Shown: positions 14,696 to 26,539 of the stretch, piece by piece | Layout of the letters: each line of letters opens with the position of its first letter | Position numbering within the stretch: the first letter of the stretch is position 1 | Assembly (NCBI RefSeq): GCF_032362555.1 | Contig: NC_083507.1 | Coordinates: 3,599,001 to 3,663,000 of the forward strand | Reading direction: 5' to 3' | Length of the DNA: 64,000 bases | Origin: Amyelois transitella | Lineage: Eukaryota; Arthropoda; Insecta; Lepidoptera; Pyralidae | Translations under genes and position numbers: made by a program | Notes under the pieces: generated by a model | What the model was told of the DNA's origin: nothing | Databases searched by the model: none | What the model saw: only the letters and a program-made list of their open reading frames with translations

Positions 14696-16930
14696 TGACA
14701 TGTTATCTATGATATTTTAAAAGAATAATCTTGTCTTTATTGTTACTGTCATAGTTGTGTTTTAACTAGAATAAATTGTAATAATAATAATAATGTATCA
14801 TTGACAAATATAGTAATTGTAGCTTTTCGTAAATTAGATGGAGAAGCATGTGGTAATTTATATCAGTTTACTCGCATTCCATTTGGAGTAACCAATGGCG
14901 TAGCTGCTTTTCAACGTACACTGCAATTTATAATAGAGTCAGAGAAACTTAACGGTACATTTGCTTATTTAGATGATATTACCGTATGCGGCAAAACAAA
15001 AGACGATCATGACAAAAATTTGGAAAGATTTATGATGGCAGCCGAGAAATACAGTTTGACACTTAACAAAGACAAATGTACCTTTTCTTCTAGCTCTATA
15101 AATTTACTTGGTTATAATGTTCATAATAACACTATTAAACCAGATTCAACTCGTCTTAAGCCACTTCTTGACTTACCAGTCCCATCAGATGGACCTTCAC
15201 TGAAAAGAACTCTCGGGCTTTTTGCGCATTATTCAAAATGGGTACAAAATTTTTCTGAAAAGGTAAGGCCTTTAATCTCAAGCAAAAGCTTTCCACTCGA
15301 TGAAACAGCTATTTCTAGTTTTAATTCTCTTAAATCTACTATTGCTAAGTCATGTTTGACTGCAATAGACAATGAAGAAAGATTCGTCGTTGAAACTGAT
15401 GCTTCTGAGCATACAATTGCAGCATCTCTTACACAAAATGGAAGACCAGTGGCATTTTTTTCTAGAAGTCTTTCTGATTCAGAACGCCGTCACTCTGCTA
15501 TTGAAAAAGAAGCTTACGCAATTGTAGAATCTTTACGCAAGTGGCGACACTATCTCTTGGGTCGACATTTTCTTCTCATCACCGATCAACAGTCAGTTTC
15601 ATTTATGCTGAATCAAAATCATACAAGCAAAGTTAAAAACGAGAAAGTTGAACGATGGCGCCTTGAGTTGTCGTGTTATAAATACGACATTATATATAGA
15701 CCAGGGAAAGAAAATTTCACTGCTGATGCTTTGTCTAGAATAAGCGCTAGTATATCTACAAATAAACTTTATGAAATACACGATGCTTTGTGCCATCCTG
15801 GAATAGTGAGAATGGCACATTGGGTACGTCAAAAGAATCTGCCATATTCGATTAATGAAATAAGATCCATGATTTCGTCTTGCCCTATTTGTTCAGAAAT
15901 AAAACCAAGATTTGGTCAGACACACGGCCATCTCATAAAAGCAACTTCGTGTTTTGAAAGACTTAATATAGATTTCAAAGGGCCTGTGCCAAGTAACACT
16001 ACTAATCGTTATATATTAACAGTAATCGACGAATACTCTAGATTTCCTTTCGCTTATCCATGTAAAGATATGACTGCTTCAACTGTTGTTCATTGTCTGA
16101 AAGATATCTTTTATCTATTTGGTATACCACAATATATTCACTCTGACAGAGGAACATCATTTTTATCAGAAGAAGTCCAACAATTTCTTCATTCCCTTGG
16201 AATAGCTACTAGCAGAAGCTCTCCCTACAATCCAGAAGGTAACGGACAAATAGAAAGACTAAATGGAACATTATGGAAGAGTATTCAACTAAGCATTCGG
16301 TCCAAAAGTATGCGAATCGAAGAATGGGAAAAAGTTTTGCCTTTTGCTCTTCACTCAATACGCTCGTTGTTATGTACAAGTACCAATGCAACCCCTCATG
16401 AACGTATGTTTCATCATCCTAGACGATCGCTAAATGGACAATCTATGCCAACGTGGTTACTTACTCCAGGACCTGTACTACTTAAACGACACGTAAGAAA
16501 TTCTAAATATGACCCATTAGTTGATGAAGTGGAATTATTACAACCTAATCCCATGTATTCATATGTCAAGCTTCCTGATGGTCGTGAAACAGTAGTTTCT
16601 AATAAACATTTAGCTCCTTTGCCGCAACTTAATCAGGAGAGTGAAGAAAGTGCTGATATGGAGCCGGATATCCAGGGAACTATAAATGACACTGTGGAAC
16701 CTGACGTGTCAAATGAAGGACGGGCAGCCGAGACCGAAGAACCTGTTCTACGCCGTTCCAGTAGAGATCGCAGACCACCAGCTTATTTAAGGGATTATTT
16801 AAGGGGGGGAGAATGACATGTTATCTATGATATTTTAAAAGAATAATCTTGTCTTTATTGTTACTGTCATAGTTGTGTTTTAACTAGAATAAAACCAATA
16901 CATTTGGTTTTGCATTATTATTACATTGAC
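14691..16930 (+). mobile_element. Internally deleted Ty3-type LTR retrotransposon (mag-like)
   Basis: An 80-bp identical direct repeat (14696-14775 and 16814-16893) marks the LTRs. Each begins TGACATG and ends at an AATAAA. A polypurine tract (AAGGGGGGGAGAA) lies directly before the 3' LTR. The 3' LTR probably ends in TACA at 16925. The 5-base sequence TTGAC flanks the element at 14691-14695 and 16926-16930, which fits a target-site duplication. LTRs of only about 80-110 bp recall the mag lineage of silk moth. There is no gag, protease or tRNA primer site: the 5' LTR is joined almost directly to the middle of the reverse transcriptase. The element is defective on its own. Confidence 0.85.
14801..16816 (+). 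pseudogene. Truncated pol: partial RT, RNase H, integrase
   Basis: A single open frame of 671 codons without internal stops or frameshifts. It begins inside the reverse transcriptase thumb-side region and has no true start, since the first codon is TTG. RT residues include 'FTRIPFG' and the catalytic 'YLDDI' (about residue 57). RNase H is at about 190-310 ('VETDASE', 'KEAYAIV', 'LITDQQS'). The integrase zinc finger H..H..C..C is at about 328-370 ('SCPICSEIK'). The integrase core has its D-D-E residues in 'LNIDFKG', 'HSDRGTSF' and 'GQIERLNG'. The acidic tail ends at a stop that overlaps the first bases of the 3' LTR. Gag, protease and the first half of RT are deleted, so it cannot act alone. 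The intact remaining frame suggests the deletion is young. Confidence 0.88.
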
Positions 16931-18231
16931 AGAGTCAGGAATGAAACTGATGACAAAATATGGGTTGCTCAAGCGGGATTTCGAAAGGGAATGGGATATA
17001 CTGATCAGATCTTTTCACTCACTGCGGTACATAGCCGAAAAGTTTTTGGCCAAGAGTCAAAAAGTCTATTGCACATTCGTAGATCTGGAAAAGGCCTATG
17101 ACAGAGTTGAGAGGAATGAATTGTGGTCAGCACTTTCTATGTATGGGGTGAGCAGTCTCTTAATACGAGCACTTAAATCATTATATGAGGATTCGAGTGC
17201 TTGTGTCAGGATAAACGGAGCGCACACTGAGTGGTTTAAGATTGAGAAATGCGTTAGGCAAGGATGTGTTGCGTCACAGTGGCTGTTCAAACTATTTATG
17301 GATAGTTGTTTGACAGATTTGAAAGAGTCTGAAAGTGCATTAAGGATGAATGAGTTACTCGTCAAGTGTCTGCTCTACGCCGACGATCAGGTTATATAGG
17401 CGTCATCAGCGGAAGAGTTACAGGAGATGGTAAACTGTATACATGAAGCTTTAAAAGAGAAAGGAATGAAAGTGAACGTAAGTAAAACTAAAACACTGGT
17501 TTTTGAAATGGAGAAAGAAATGACAGCATGTAATATTTTGATTGGAGGAGAAAAAGTTGAGCAAGTGAAAGAGTTTGTTTATCTAGGATCAAAGTGTACA
17601 TCAGATGGCAAGTGTGATAGTGATATTGAAAGGAGAGTTAACGCGGGGAACATGGTGAATTGGTGAATAGGGCTTTGTATGCCTTTATGAGCAGTCAGAA
17701 ACTATCCAAAAAGGCTTGACTGGCTGTGCATAGGGACGTGTTGGTCCCGACATAATAGAAGACATAATGTATGGGAGTGAAAGTTGGGTATGGTAAAAGA
17801 AGCACGAAAGCAGAATAAATGCAGTGGAAATGAGAGCGTTAAGGTGTATGTTGGGTGTGAAATTGAGTGACCGGATAAGGAACAGCATGATAAGGGAATG
17901 TTGTGATGTGAAAGAAGATGTAGTTACAGGAATAGAAAAGGGTATGTTGAGATGGTTCGGTCATGTGGAGAGGATGAATGAAAACAGGTTGACTAAGCAG
18001 ATATACAAGGAGAGTGTGGGAAGACCTAGACGAACGTATCTTGATCAAATTAAGGACGTCCTGGTAAAGGGTCAGGTCAAAAGTAACCGAAACCGCCGAA
18101 CTTGCATGAAGAGAGTTATGAATGTGGATGAAGCGAAGGAAGTATGCAGAGATCGTGGCAAGTGGAAAGAGGTAGTCTCTGCCTACCCCTCCGGGAAAGA
18201 GGCGTGATTTTTATGTATGTATGTATGTATT
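16926..18231 (+). mobile_element. 5'-truncated non-LTR retrotransposon (LINE)
   Basis: Reverse transcriptase motifs are visible in order: 'DRVRNETD', 'QAGFRKG', 'FVDLEKAYDRV' (catalytic Asp), 'VRQGC', and 'LLYADDQV' (catalytic YADD). After these come a connection region with 'EFVYLGSKCTSDG' and a C-terminal 'RWFGHVERM' with a 'CMKRV' segment. The frame is broken by a frameshift near 17010-17030, stop codons at 17397 and 17664, and more after that, so it is dead. The element ends 'aaagaggcgtgatttttatg' plus an (ATGT)n tail. The clade looks RTE-like by the WFGHV motif and microsatellite tail, but I am not certain. Other fragments in the window lie at 2705, 24115, 27491, 39738 and 63516. Confidence 0.85.
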
Positions 18232-19190
18232 CATTGACTAATTGGCAATATACAAAACAGCACAGCAGTTTATATATATATATATATAAATGATCTTAGG
18301 AACATCTCTGTCTACGTACATTGCAGATATTTTTACATCTATATCTGAATTTATGGTTCCTTCAGTATGCAAGTCAGTACCGAGGAAGCCAGACACTAAC
18401 ACAATAATAAATTTGTTACACTGATGGTTTCCAGTCTGATATAGGTACAATCTGTATACTGTATGCAAATCCCAAAAATTCCAACAGGCAAAACTTTTTA
18501 ACTTGACAATACAATAAATCCTCAGCCTCTGAATATAAGAGACTAGCTAACCATTTTGAAATAGTATTGCGAGCTTGAGGTGAAGTCTCTCTCTTAATGT
18601 CACATGATTAAACTACACGATTGTAAATATATGTATATTTAAAAAAAACACCCAGTCTTTGCGCAATGGCGCAATTTTGCAACGGATATGGATGTGATTA
18701 CATGTTATGTTTAGGCTTCTCACAAGGAAAGGGATGTTTTTCAGACGCATTTATCTACATCAGTGAGTGGTAAAGCCCAGTACAGTCAGTAGCATATTAA
18801 GCTAACATAAAAAGAACTAATAGGAAGAAAGCAGATGTTAATGACAAAACACGTCGATTGAATTGAAATACTGTCAGTTATTTATTTTTTAATGTCAATT
18901 TCAATAAAATTTAAATAAATGTATGAAAATATCATGAGCATTTATTGGGAATTTTCTCAATTTGCCTTAAATGCCCGGGCATTTGCCCATCTCTAGTCAC
19001 ACTTCACTTGCCATAACGCCAACTGTGTCAAAATGGTTACAACTATGTCTATGGTTACAACATCTTTATTATAGCAACACCAAAGCAACACAGCCAGCCA
19101 GTCATTGGTTGGTTGATCGATGTTGGCAGTTTGACAGCTCAGAAAAAGTTGACAGAATTGACCTCTTTGACATTCGCAAGGTTATTATTT
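18232..19190. other. Intergenic region upstream of Pgk
   Basis: AT-rich with a short (TA)n run at 18271-18288. No gene is seen. Near the right end, an inverted CCAAT (ATTGG near 19107) fits a promoter-proximal site for Pgk. Confidence 0.5.
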
Positions 19191-19265
19191 CTGTCATTTT
19201 CAATAACTTTATAAATTCGCCGCTGTGATAAAATTAAAATAAGTTATTGCTTTAAAAGCACAAAA
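19191..19265 (+). promoter_or_regulatory. Probable Pgk core promoter and 5' UTR
   Basis: A TATA-like TTTATAAAT lies near 19207, some 55 bases before the start codon, which sits in a good context (CAAAAATGG). The exact start of transcription is not visible. Confidence 0.4.
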
Positions 19266-22200
19266 ATGGCTCTGAATAAACTAAGCATTGATGCCCTAAA
19301 TTTAGGCGGACAGCGAGTGTTAATGCGGTAAAATTTGTCTATATTTCTATGTATTACACTAACTTTCTATACATTTATATTTTTATAAGATTTGTTATAT
19401 AAAATGCTTGTGAAATCTTGATTTATTAATTTTTAGGGTCGACTTCAATGTCCCGCTCAAAGAGGGTGTTATTACAAACAATCAGCGTATTGTCGCAGCT
19501 TTAGATTCAGTCAAATATGCCCTGGATAAGGGTGCAAAATCTGTGGTGCTCATGTCGCACTTGGGCAGGCCCGATGGACAAGCCAACCTAAAATACACCC
19601 TTAAACCAGTTTCTGAGGAACTCAAAAAACTTTTAAACAGGTAACCCTTACTTATGAAATCATTATAATAAACACTTTATTCTTCTTGCATAAAAACAAA
19701 TCACTGCAATTTAAAAACTTTATATCGAAACTTTCAATATAACTGAACATTGCCCGTGTCTTAGGTAATTTTAACAAGATTTTTTAACTGTCTATCAATT
19801 CTGACTTTTTTATTTTGACCCTAAAACAGTATTGCAAATTCAGTATTACTTACAGGGATGTCACATTTTTACCAGACTGTGTTGGACCAGAGGTAGAGGC
19901 AGCCTGTGCTGACCCCCCAGTAGGGTCGCTTATTCTGCTGGAGAACCTTCGATTTCATATTGAAGAGGAAGGCAAAGGGGTTGATGCGAGCGGAGCCAAA
20001 GTCAAAGCTGATCCTGAGAAAGTCAAAGCCTTCCGGGCTAGCTTGCGAAAGCTGGGGGATGTTTACATTAATGATGCCTTTGGTAAATTTTCATAATCTT
20101 TTTACTGATAAATAAATATATAAGAAAGTGGTAACTTATGTTAATCTTTAGCTTAGTATTGTCACTTACCATCAGGTGAGAAAGAAGACAAATGCCTAAT
20201 ACAATATTGAATGGAGCACTTTATTAGAACTGGGTTAAGGCTTCACTTGAGTATATGACCGTGTGGTTGTCGGATTCCATATGGTTCCCTTCCACTTAAG
20301 AATAGGACCACTACATATCTTTTATTCTTATTTTTATTAAATTCCATTTTAAGCCAAACAGCTGAACATGGCCTTTTCAAGACAGTGCAGCTCTATGCTG
20401 CACATAAAGCCATAACTATGTATGTGACTATAGTTCGCAATGCTTAAAAGCTGACAGCTAAGACAACTGGTTCTATTATTTTTAAGATTGAAAGTGTGGA
20501 GTATGCTATGTAACCATTATTTCAACTTGAACAAAGAAAACAATGCTGCTAGCTAAATTTCCAATTTATTTAAACAGGCACAGCCCACAGAGCTCACAGC
20601 TCAATGATGGGTGAAGGTTTTGAGCAGAGAGCCAGTGGTTTCTTGTTGAAGAAGGAATTACAATATTTTGCAAAGGCCCTTCATGAGCCTGAGAGGTATG
20701 ACTGTATCTAGCTTTTTATCATCATTCATTATATTGTGCAGTGGTAAAGAGCTCGACTTCAGAGTCACAGAATCCTGGGTTCAATTCCTGGTGAATCCAT
20801 GTTTGAAATGAACTTTCAAATTTAACTAGTCACTGCAAGCTTATTTAAAGTTCCATGAGAATATTTTTCTGTTCTTGAAAAACACTGTATCCCCATAAGT
20901 TTTTATAGATAAAATTAAGACTATGTATTATGTACACATACGTTTCTAATGTTGAATGTGCTTGTAGGCCATTCCTTGCCATTCTTGGTGGTGCTAAAGT
21001 GGCAGACAAAATCTTGCTCATTGAAAACCTGCTGGACAAAGTTAACGAAATGATCATTGGCGGCGGTATGGCATACACATTCCTCAAAGAGACCAAGGGC
21101 ATGGCTGTAAGTATGCTACTCAATCTAAATATGTACAATTTTATATTAAAAAAGGATTTTTTATTCCTATAAAATTGATTTTCGTGTTAATAGTTATGAT
21201 TTAACTACATAATAATCCTACAACTATTATAAAGGCGAAAGTTTGTATGGATGTATGGATGTTTGTTACTCTTTCACGCAAAAACTACTGAACCGATTAC
21301 CATGAAATTTGGTATGTAGGTAGCTGAAGACCCAGAATAACACATAGGCTACTTTTTATCCCAGAGTTCCCGCGGGATTGATAGGGTTTCCATGCGGACG
21401 AAGTCGCGGGCGGCCTCTAGTCATAAATAGTTATTAGGATTACATCACTTGCTTTTTATGTACTTTTTGAAATCTGTATATACCTTGATTGTTGACTGAT
21501 ACATTTTACTCTCTAATATTGTTTACATTTTTTATATTATAAAATATGATTAAAGGTTATCATCAAAAGGTTAGAAACACATAAAAGTCTGTCTTGAAGA
21601 CACAACTTCAGTGATAAGGGCATTGTAAACATTTATATATTGTTTTCTGGTGATTGTCCAATTGTGTTCTTCCTAGGATCCCCTTAATCTATGACCCAGG
21701 AATAGAAAAGTCAGATAATTATGCGGTTATTCGAAGTGACTACCGCCTGACCTCAATGATTCGAATAACAGGGGAACCTAGCCCAGCTTAGATCATCAAA
21801 ATACTCAAAAGTTGTGTATGTAGTTATAAACCAAAACTTACATGCATATCAAGAAATGTATAATACCTACATGTAATCACACCAATTTCCCTGGTCAGAC
21901 AGAGCCAACAGTCACAAATAGACTAAAATGCCTTGTTTAGTCTTATGTATGTATGTGATTTATCATTCTTTATATTTTTAAGTTTGTAGCATAAATATGT
22001 ATCAATTAACAATATCCAGTGCTAACAATATTATAATATAAACAATTTATCATTGTGCTTGAGAAAATTTATAAATCACATAAGAAACATGGTTAGAGCG
22101 AGAGTGTACTTTTATGTTTCTGATTTTATGTTTTCGAAGTTTGTTTTTCCAAATCCAATTTCCAAGTATTTTTTGTTTTCTATTCCAGATCGGTACCTCT

Positions 22201-24399
22201 TTGTACGACGCTGAGGGAGCAAAAATTGTGACCAAACTATTGGAGAAAGCTGTCAAGAATAATGTGAAGGTCCACCTGCCCGTTGACTTTGTAACAGCTG
22301 ATAAGTTTGATGAGAATGCACAGGTAAATATCACATTCACATATTTGGATCACAATATGATAATTTCGTTTTAATTGATTCACATCACACAGACATTATA
22401 ATAAAAATATAAAGCCCAGACTCCACCAAGACTGTAATCTTGGCTCAACCACTTTTCCCAGTGGATATTAACATGTTGAGAAGATCAATTTTATGAACAG
22501 AATATGAGCTAACTGAATTTCATATTGCTTTCTAGGTCGGTGAAGCTACTGTGGAATCTGGTATCCCTGAAGGCTGGATGGGTCTTGATGTGGGCCCTAA
22601 GTCGAGGGAACTCTTTGCTGATCCTATTGCAAGGGCTAAAGTTATCGTATGGAATGGGTAAGTCCCGTTTATTGAAACTCGTTGAAGCGATTGCTATTCA
22701 GCGGTGCTATCATGCGAAATAAAAAATAAAACAATCCTTATCATAATACTAGCGACCTGCCCCGGCTTGGCAGGGGTATTCACTGTCATTGAATCTGAAT
22801 TATTTCGTCAAATCGAAGTGAAGACTTTGGTGGATTGTGGCTTGCGACTATTGGCTTTTTGTACCCCGCTATATAATGAATGTATGAACTAAACTATAAA
22901 TGTATGTTGTAACAGCCCCGCCGGAGTGTTCGAATTTGAGAAGTTCGCGGGCGGCACCCGCGCGCTCATGGACGGAGTCGTCAAGGCCACGGCCAACGGC
23001 GCGGTCACTATAATTGGTAAGGAAATTATTTATTTACAGAAGAGGAGCCCGGGGTACGCCTTTCACTATGGATCCTGGATTGGCTACGTGAAGCGTAAAG
23101 TGTATCGTCAGCCCCACCTAGAATAGGGGGTGAATAACACACAACTAAAAGACACTAATAAGATTATGTAGGGAGTCAAGAAAGTATGCGCTGTTACGAG
23201 ACGCGACAGCAGCGCACTCCTCCCATGATACGGCTTGTATAACCGGAAGGTTGGTAGAGAGAAGAGTGGTGGTGGGATCCTGGACTGGGTGAGTTAGGTT
23301 TACACGAAGCGACTCCCATCTGAACTACGCAACCCTTGCAGGGTGACCTTACAGGGTGTGATGATAAATACAAGAAATAATACTTTTTACAATAATGCTA
23401 CTATTTGAAGAAGTATCGTTCAATATAAAATTAATCTCATTCGACACGAGCGTTGAAGCAGTGAATGGTAACCAAGATAAAGTGTATAAATCTGGAATTT
23501 CCATTTAATGCATTTTTAATTTTTGTAAAAATTTGTTAATCTGCTCAAGTGTATGTTCGAATTACAAAATCAGTGAAAGCAGTTTGTTGATTTTGTCTTT
23601 GCGTTGGTACCAAGCTATAAAAACTAACTTTGATCTTAACTTAATAGTTAACAGTCATAATTTACATCCAGCCCTCGTAGCATGGCGCGCGCTGCGGTTT
23701 TTATCGCGCGAAAAGCTATCGCTGTTTCGCTTTTTATTATGACGTGAAACGGGATAGCGATAGTTTTTCGTGGAATGTGCCATGTGCATTTCCTTTTAAT
23801 GATACTATTGTGTTTGTTAAGGTGGTGGCGACACAGCAACGTGCTGCGCTAAGTGGGGCACCGAAGACAAGGTCTCCCACGTGTCCACCGGGGGCGGAGC
23901 CTCTTTGGAGCTGCTTGAAGGTGAGTTTCAGCCCCTTTTGTCCTTTTTAAACTTCTTTCCGTGGCCCTGTATCAGGTGAACCCATGGTTACACGTTCAGT
24001 TGGCTAAATGTCTATGGTTACTCGATTCTATTATGTTTGACGATCGAAAATCATACCAAAAAAAAAAAGACAATCCTTACGATGTTTTCTTTTTAATCCG
24101 CAATATGGTGAGTTATAATCAAATCGGGGACGTCCTGGCAAAAAGTCAGGTCAATAATAACCAAAACCGGCGAACTTGCATGAAGAGGCTTATAAATGTG
24201 ACGGAGCGTAAGAAGTGATGAATGCAGCGATCGTGACAAGTGGAAAGATGTCTCTACCTACCCCTCCGGTAAAGAGGCGTGATTTTATATGCATATGGTT
24301 ATGCTATATTTGTGATCAAGGTTTATTGATGTTAACTTGACATTCTTTTTATTTACAGGTAAATTGTTGCCTGGGGTTGCCGCTCTTTCCGACGCATAA
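19266..24399 (+). CDS. Pgk: Phosphoglycerate kinase
   Basis: Ten exons at 19266-19327, 19437-19640, 19856-20082, 20578-20695, 20968-21106, 22189-22323, 22536-22657, 22916-23016, 23822-23920 and 24359-24399 join in frame to 415 aa, the usual animal length. The enzyme transfers phosphate from 1,3-bisphosphoglycerate to ADP in cytosolic glycolysis. Visible signatures: the PGK N-terminal motif 'VLMRVDFNVP' at residues 18-27; 'MSHLGRPDG'; 'ENLRFH'; '[14 protein letters not shown]'; 'LGGAKVADK' at the domain hinge; '[18 protein letters not shown]' near 332-350; and the nucleotide-loop 'IIGGGDTAT' near 368-376. All catalytic and substrate-binding motifs are present. Introns carry many repeats: a SINE, a tRNA-like SINE, Helitron-like fragments, a fold-back repeat and a LINE fragment. 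No exon is damaged. The gene is almost certainly functional and constitutively expressed. Confidence 0.97.
20261..20428 (+). repeat. Main SINE family, internally deleted copy
   Basis: The 5' block 'gtgtggttgtcggattcc' and 'agaataggaccactacatat' is joined to the 3' block 'aagccaaacagctgaacatg', then 'gcc', with a shortened 'tatgtatgtga' tail. It lies in Pgk intron 3. Confidence 0.7.
20736..20806 (+). repeat. tRNA-like sequence (SINE head)
   Basis: An A-box-like 'tgcagtggtaaagagc' is followed after about 32 bases by a B box 'gggttcaattcctgg'. A complete cloverleaf does not form. It lies in Pgk intron 4 and is likely a tRNA-derived SINE fragment. Confidence 0.5.
21210..21421 (+). mobile_element. 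Non-autonomous Helitron-like element
   Basis: It starts near 'ctattataaaggcgaaagtt', runs through 'aaaaactactgaaccgatta', 'aaatttggtatgtaggtagc' and 'gggtttccatgcggacgaag', and ends 'tcgcgggcggcctctagt'. The CTAG end after a GC-rich hairpin-capable region fits Helitron 3' ends as known in Lepidoptera. It is non-coding and lies in Pgk intron 5. Confidence 0.6.
21875..21957 (-). repeat. 3' part of a SINE related to the main family
   Basis: On the minus strand it shows 'actgttggctctgtctgacc' near the end and a tail with 'tgtgattac'. It is diverged and truncated and lies in Pgk intron 5. Confidence 0.5.
22746..22905 (-). repeat. Interspersed repeat beginning 'actagcgacctgccccggc'
   Basis: The same opening as the copy at 11518. 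It probably is the complement of a Helitron-like terminus. It ends just before Pgk exon 8 (22916), so the acceptor region of that exon lies next to it. Confidence 0.4.
23036..23312 (-). repeat. Two adjacent copies of a second repeat family
   Basis: Minus-strand matches to the units at 33322-33412 and 42078-42180 are seen twice, near 23036-23100 and 23265-23312. The shared core is 'actcacccaatccaggatc' followed by 'catagt.aaaggc'. They lie in Pgk intron 8. The function and class are unknown to me; it may be another SINE. Confidence 0.55.
23701..23772. repeat. GC-rich fold-back repeat, copy 2
   Basis: Arms 'cgcgcgaaaagctatcgc' and 'gcgatagtttttcgtg' face each other. Its reverse complement matches the unit at 95-176. 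It lies in Pgk intron 8, 50 bases upstream of exon 9. Confidence 0.55.
24115..24292 (+). mobile_element. LINE 3' fragment
   Basis: It matches 18045-18215 of the local LINE: 'gacgtcctggcaaaaagtca', 'cgaacttgcatgaagag', 'tacccctccggtaaagaggc', 'gtgatttt'. It lies in Pgk intron 9. Confidence 0.8.
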
Positions 24400-24627
24400 A
24401 TCGAAAAACGCTATCATAATAAGTTATAGGTATCTATATAAAGTCAAATATATGTTAAGTAAATAGTGCAATGAAGAAATTAAGCATAATATTTTCGGCT
24501 CCGTATGACTCGTTTATTTAATGATATTGTGAAATTATTATAATCACGAGTGTGTGTATAGACACCTATGTATATGTATATAGGTCCGATAAAAGTTTCG
24601 TGTTGTTTATTGTAATATTGAGATTTA

Positions 24628-24633
24628 AATAAA
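24628..24633 (+). promoter_or_regulatory. Poly(A) signal of Pgk
   Basis: AATAAA lies about 230 bases after the Pgk stop codon and is followed by TG/T-rich sequence. Confidence 0.65.
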
Positions 24634-24860
24634 TGTTATTCTATGATACTATTTTGTTTAATTTGAGATATGAGATACGTACGCCTTTACAAAATTTGTG
24701 AATAAGGACGCTATTTCTTTAAATAGTTATAACGAGACATAGTCTATGTGTGGGTGTGTATCATCCCTCTCTATCTAGATATATTTAGATATGATTAATG
24801 AAAGTGATAGAAAAGGAAACGACATGCCTTCTTATCATCCGCGAATAGACTATAATGTGT

Positions 24861-24986
24861 GTACACACCGGACCAACGAATGGGTTTAGCTAGCATGTTT
24901 GGACGGATTGGCGAACGCCAACACTTACGTTCACGAAAACATACGAACGTGCGTGCTGCGCTTATGTTCGTTGGCACAGTGTGTAC
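24861..24986. repeat. Inverted-repeat (MITE-like) unit
   Basis: The 20-base ends at 24861-24880 and 24967-24986 are inverted copies of each other with three mismatches. The interior has further short inverted motifs such as 'acgttc..gaacgt'. No coding capacity. Confidence 0.55.
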
Positions 24987-25570
24987 GCGGCTTAGTTTTT
25001 AGCGCCAAAACCCAATAACTGACAATGCATCATATATGTTCTGATTTGCTTTCGTAAAGCAGGTCGTTGACGTGTAGCAAATGCCATCGAATGCAGTAGC
25101 ACGACCAGAACACTCCTCTCTCTTTGTTTTGTCTCACAAAAGCTGTCAAATTAACTATCAGTGCGGTTTAATCAAATCTTGTACCTATTTACGAATTTAA
25201 CATTTACGCTAAGCACTAGTTGTAGTCTAAACGTTCTACAAGTGGCAAATTCTTGCTATTGTACATTAACTATTCTAACCACTTGTTACTCCTCTTTACT
25301 CTTTCAAGAAATCGTCGTTTATGTTTTTTAGAGTATATCCAGCAGAACCTTAATGAAAGCCGAAAATTGAAATATAAGTAGGTATTAGGTATTCCGATTA
25401 CTTTGAGTGAGAAGGTAACAGGTTAGTAAGGAAATGTTGAGATATGTATTCCGTTTACACGAGGGAGCGAACCATTGATTTCGGACTTTATGACAAATTT
25501 TAACATAGACAAGACCAATAAATTATCAATAATAAAAAAAAAAACACCTTTGTCCAGAAACCCGATACAC

Positions 25571-25658
25571 TCGTAGCCGACCTGAGCTACGAAAAGCTAC
25601 AACTTGTAGCGGTTCGCTACGAAAGTCGTAGCCACTTCGTAGGGTGTCCTCGCTACGA
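25571..25658. repeat. Cluster of GCTACGA/TCGTAGC motifs
   Basis: The 7-mer GCTACGA or its complement TCGTAGC occurs exactly five times in under 90 bases (25571, 25586, 25616, 25626, 25652), on alternating strands. There are further GCTAC/GTAGC cores and a small palindrome at 25596-25610. This could be the subterminal repeat array of a DNA transposon or a protein-binding array. Confidence 0.6.
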
Positions 25659-26539
25659 TGCCGCCCAGTATGCGTTGCGTACAGGAATACTCTAAAAAAG
25701 AAAATGTATTGCGATAATCGATGGCCTGTCCAATTCATATTAATATGTATGATCCATATAAAGTATTCTTAATAAATTTGGTAATCGCATTCCTGTAAGT
25801 ACCTTTGTACTTATTTCAATGAAGATTATTAATTGATATTTAAAATCATTGTGGTTTTGAGTATGACACTATAAATGATAAATTAAAATGTACATATTTA
25901 AAACCAATCTTGATCTGTACTGAATACTTATATGTTCAAGTTACGCCCCTATTCCATAATAAATGCTGCCCTGTTAATGGTTATCGCGATAATAGAGGTT
26001 GTGTATGGCTTGAACCCAATTCGAACTTTATTGACATTTCCTGGCCAGTAAACAATCTGTTAACGGTTCATGAATGAACCTTCCACGGAACTCTTTTTTT
26101 TTCAATGCAATTTGATCCTTATGCATTTGATTTAGTACTGATACTTGCAGTACAGCCCGTCTTTGTAAGCATTGAAGAAACACGGGTGTGTGGTAAGAAA
26201 ATGTGGCAGCTATCGATCTGATTCTCGCGCAAGCGTCTATGAACAGATTTCGTGCCAATTTCCAAAAATCGTATTAAAGTATATTTTGAAAAGCGGTATT
26301 AAGCAATTTAAATGTATAATTTATTATAATAATCACCTAATACGGCAATTAAAATTTATATAATTTTATTTGTAGAGTTGTGTTTTATTTGGAACAAGAT
26401 ACAGCTGTTCTTTATCGACATGCCATCGCCCCAATATACCTTTCCGATACCCGCCGTGAACTTTGGTCCAATTGGCGAAAGGTAGCGCATGTGCAGTCGT
26501 GTCCCCTGGGGTCTCCATCAAAATAATACCAACAAAAGT

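Noticed and set aside
17096..17365. Minus-strand open frame of 89 codons
   Set aside because: It lies antisense to the LINE reverse transcriptase, which explains the open frame.
18271..18288. (TA)n tract as a promoter element
   Set aside because: A simple microsatellite directly after a LINE tail, about 1 kb from the Pgk start; no other promoter feature is nearby.
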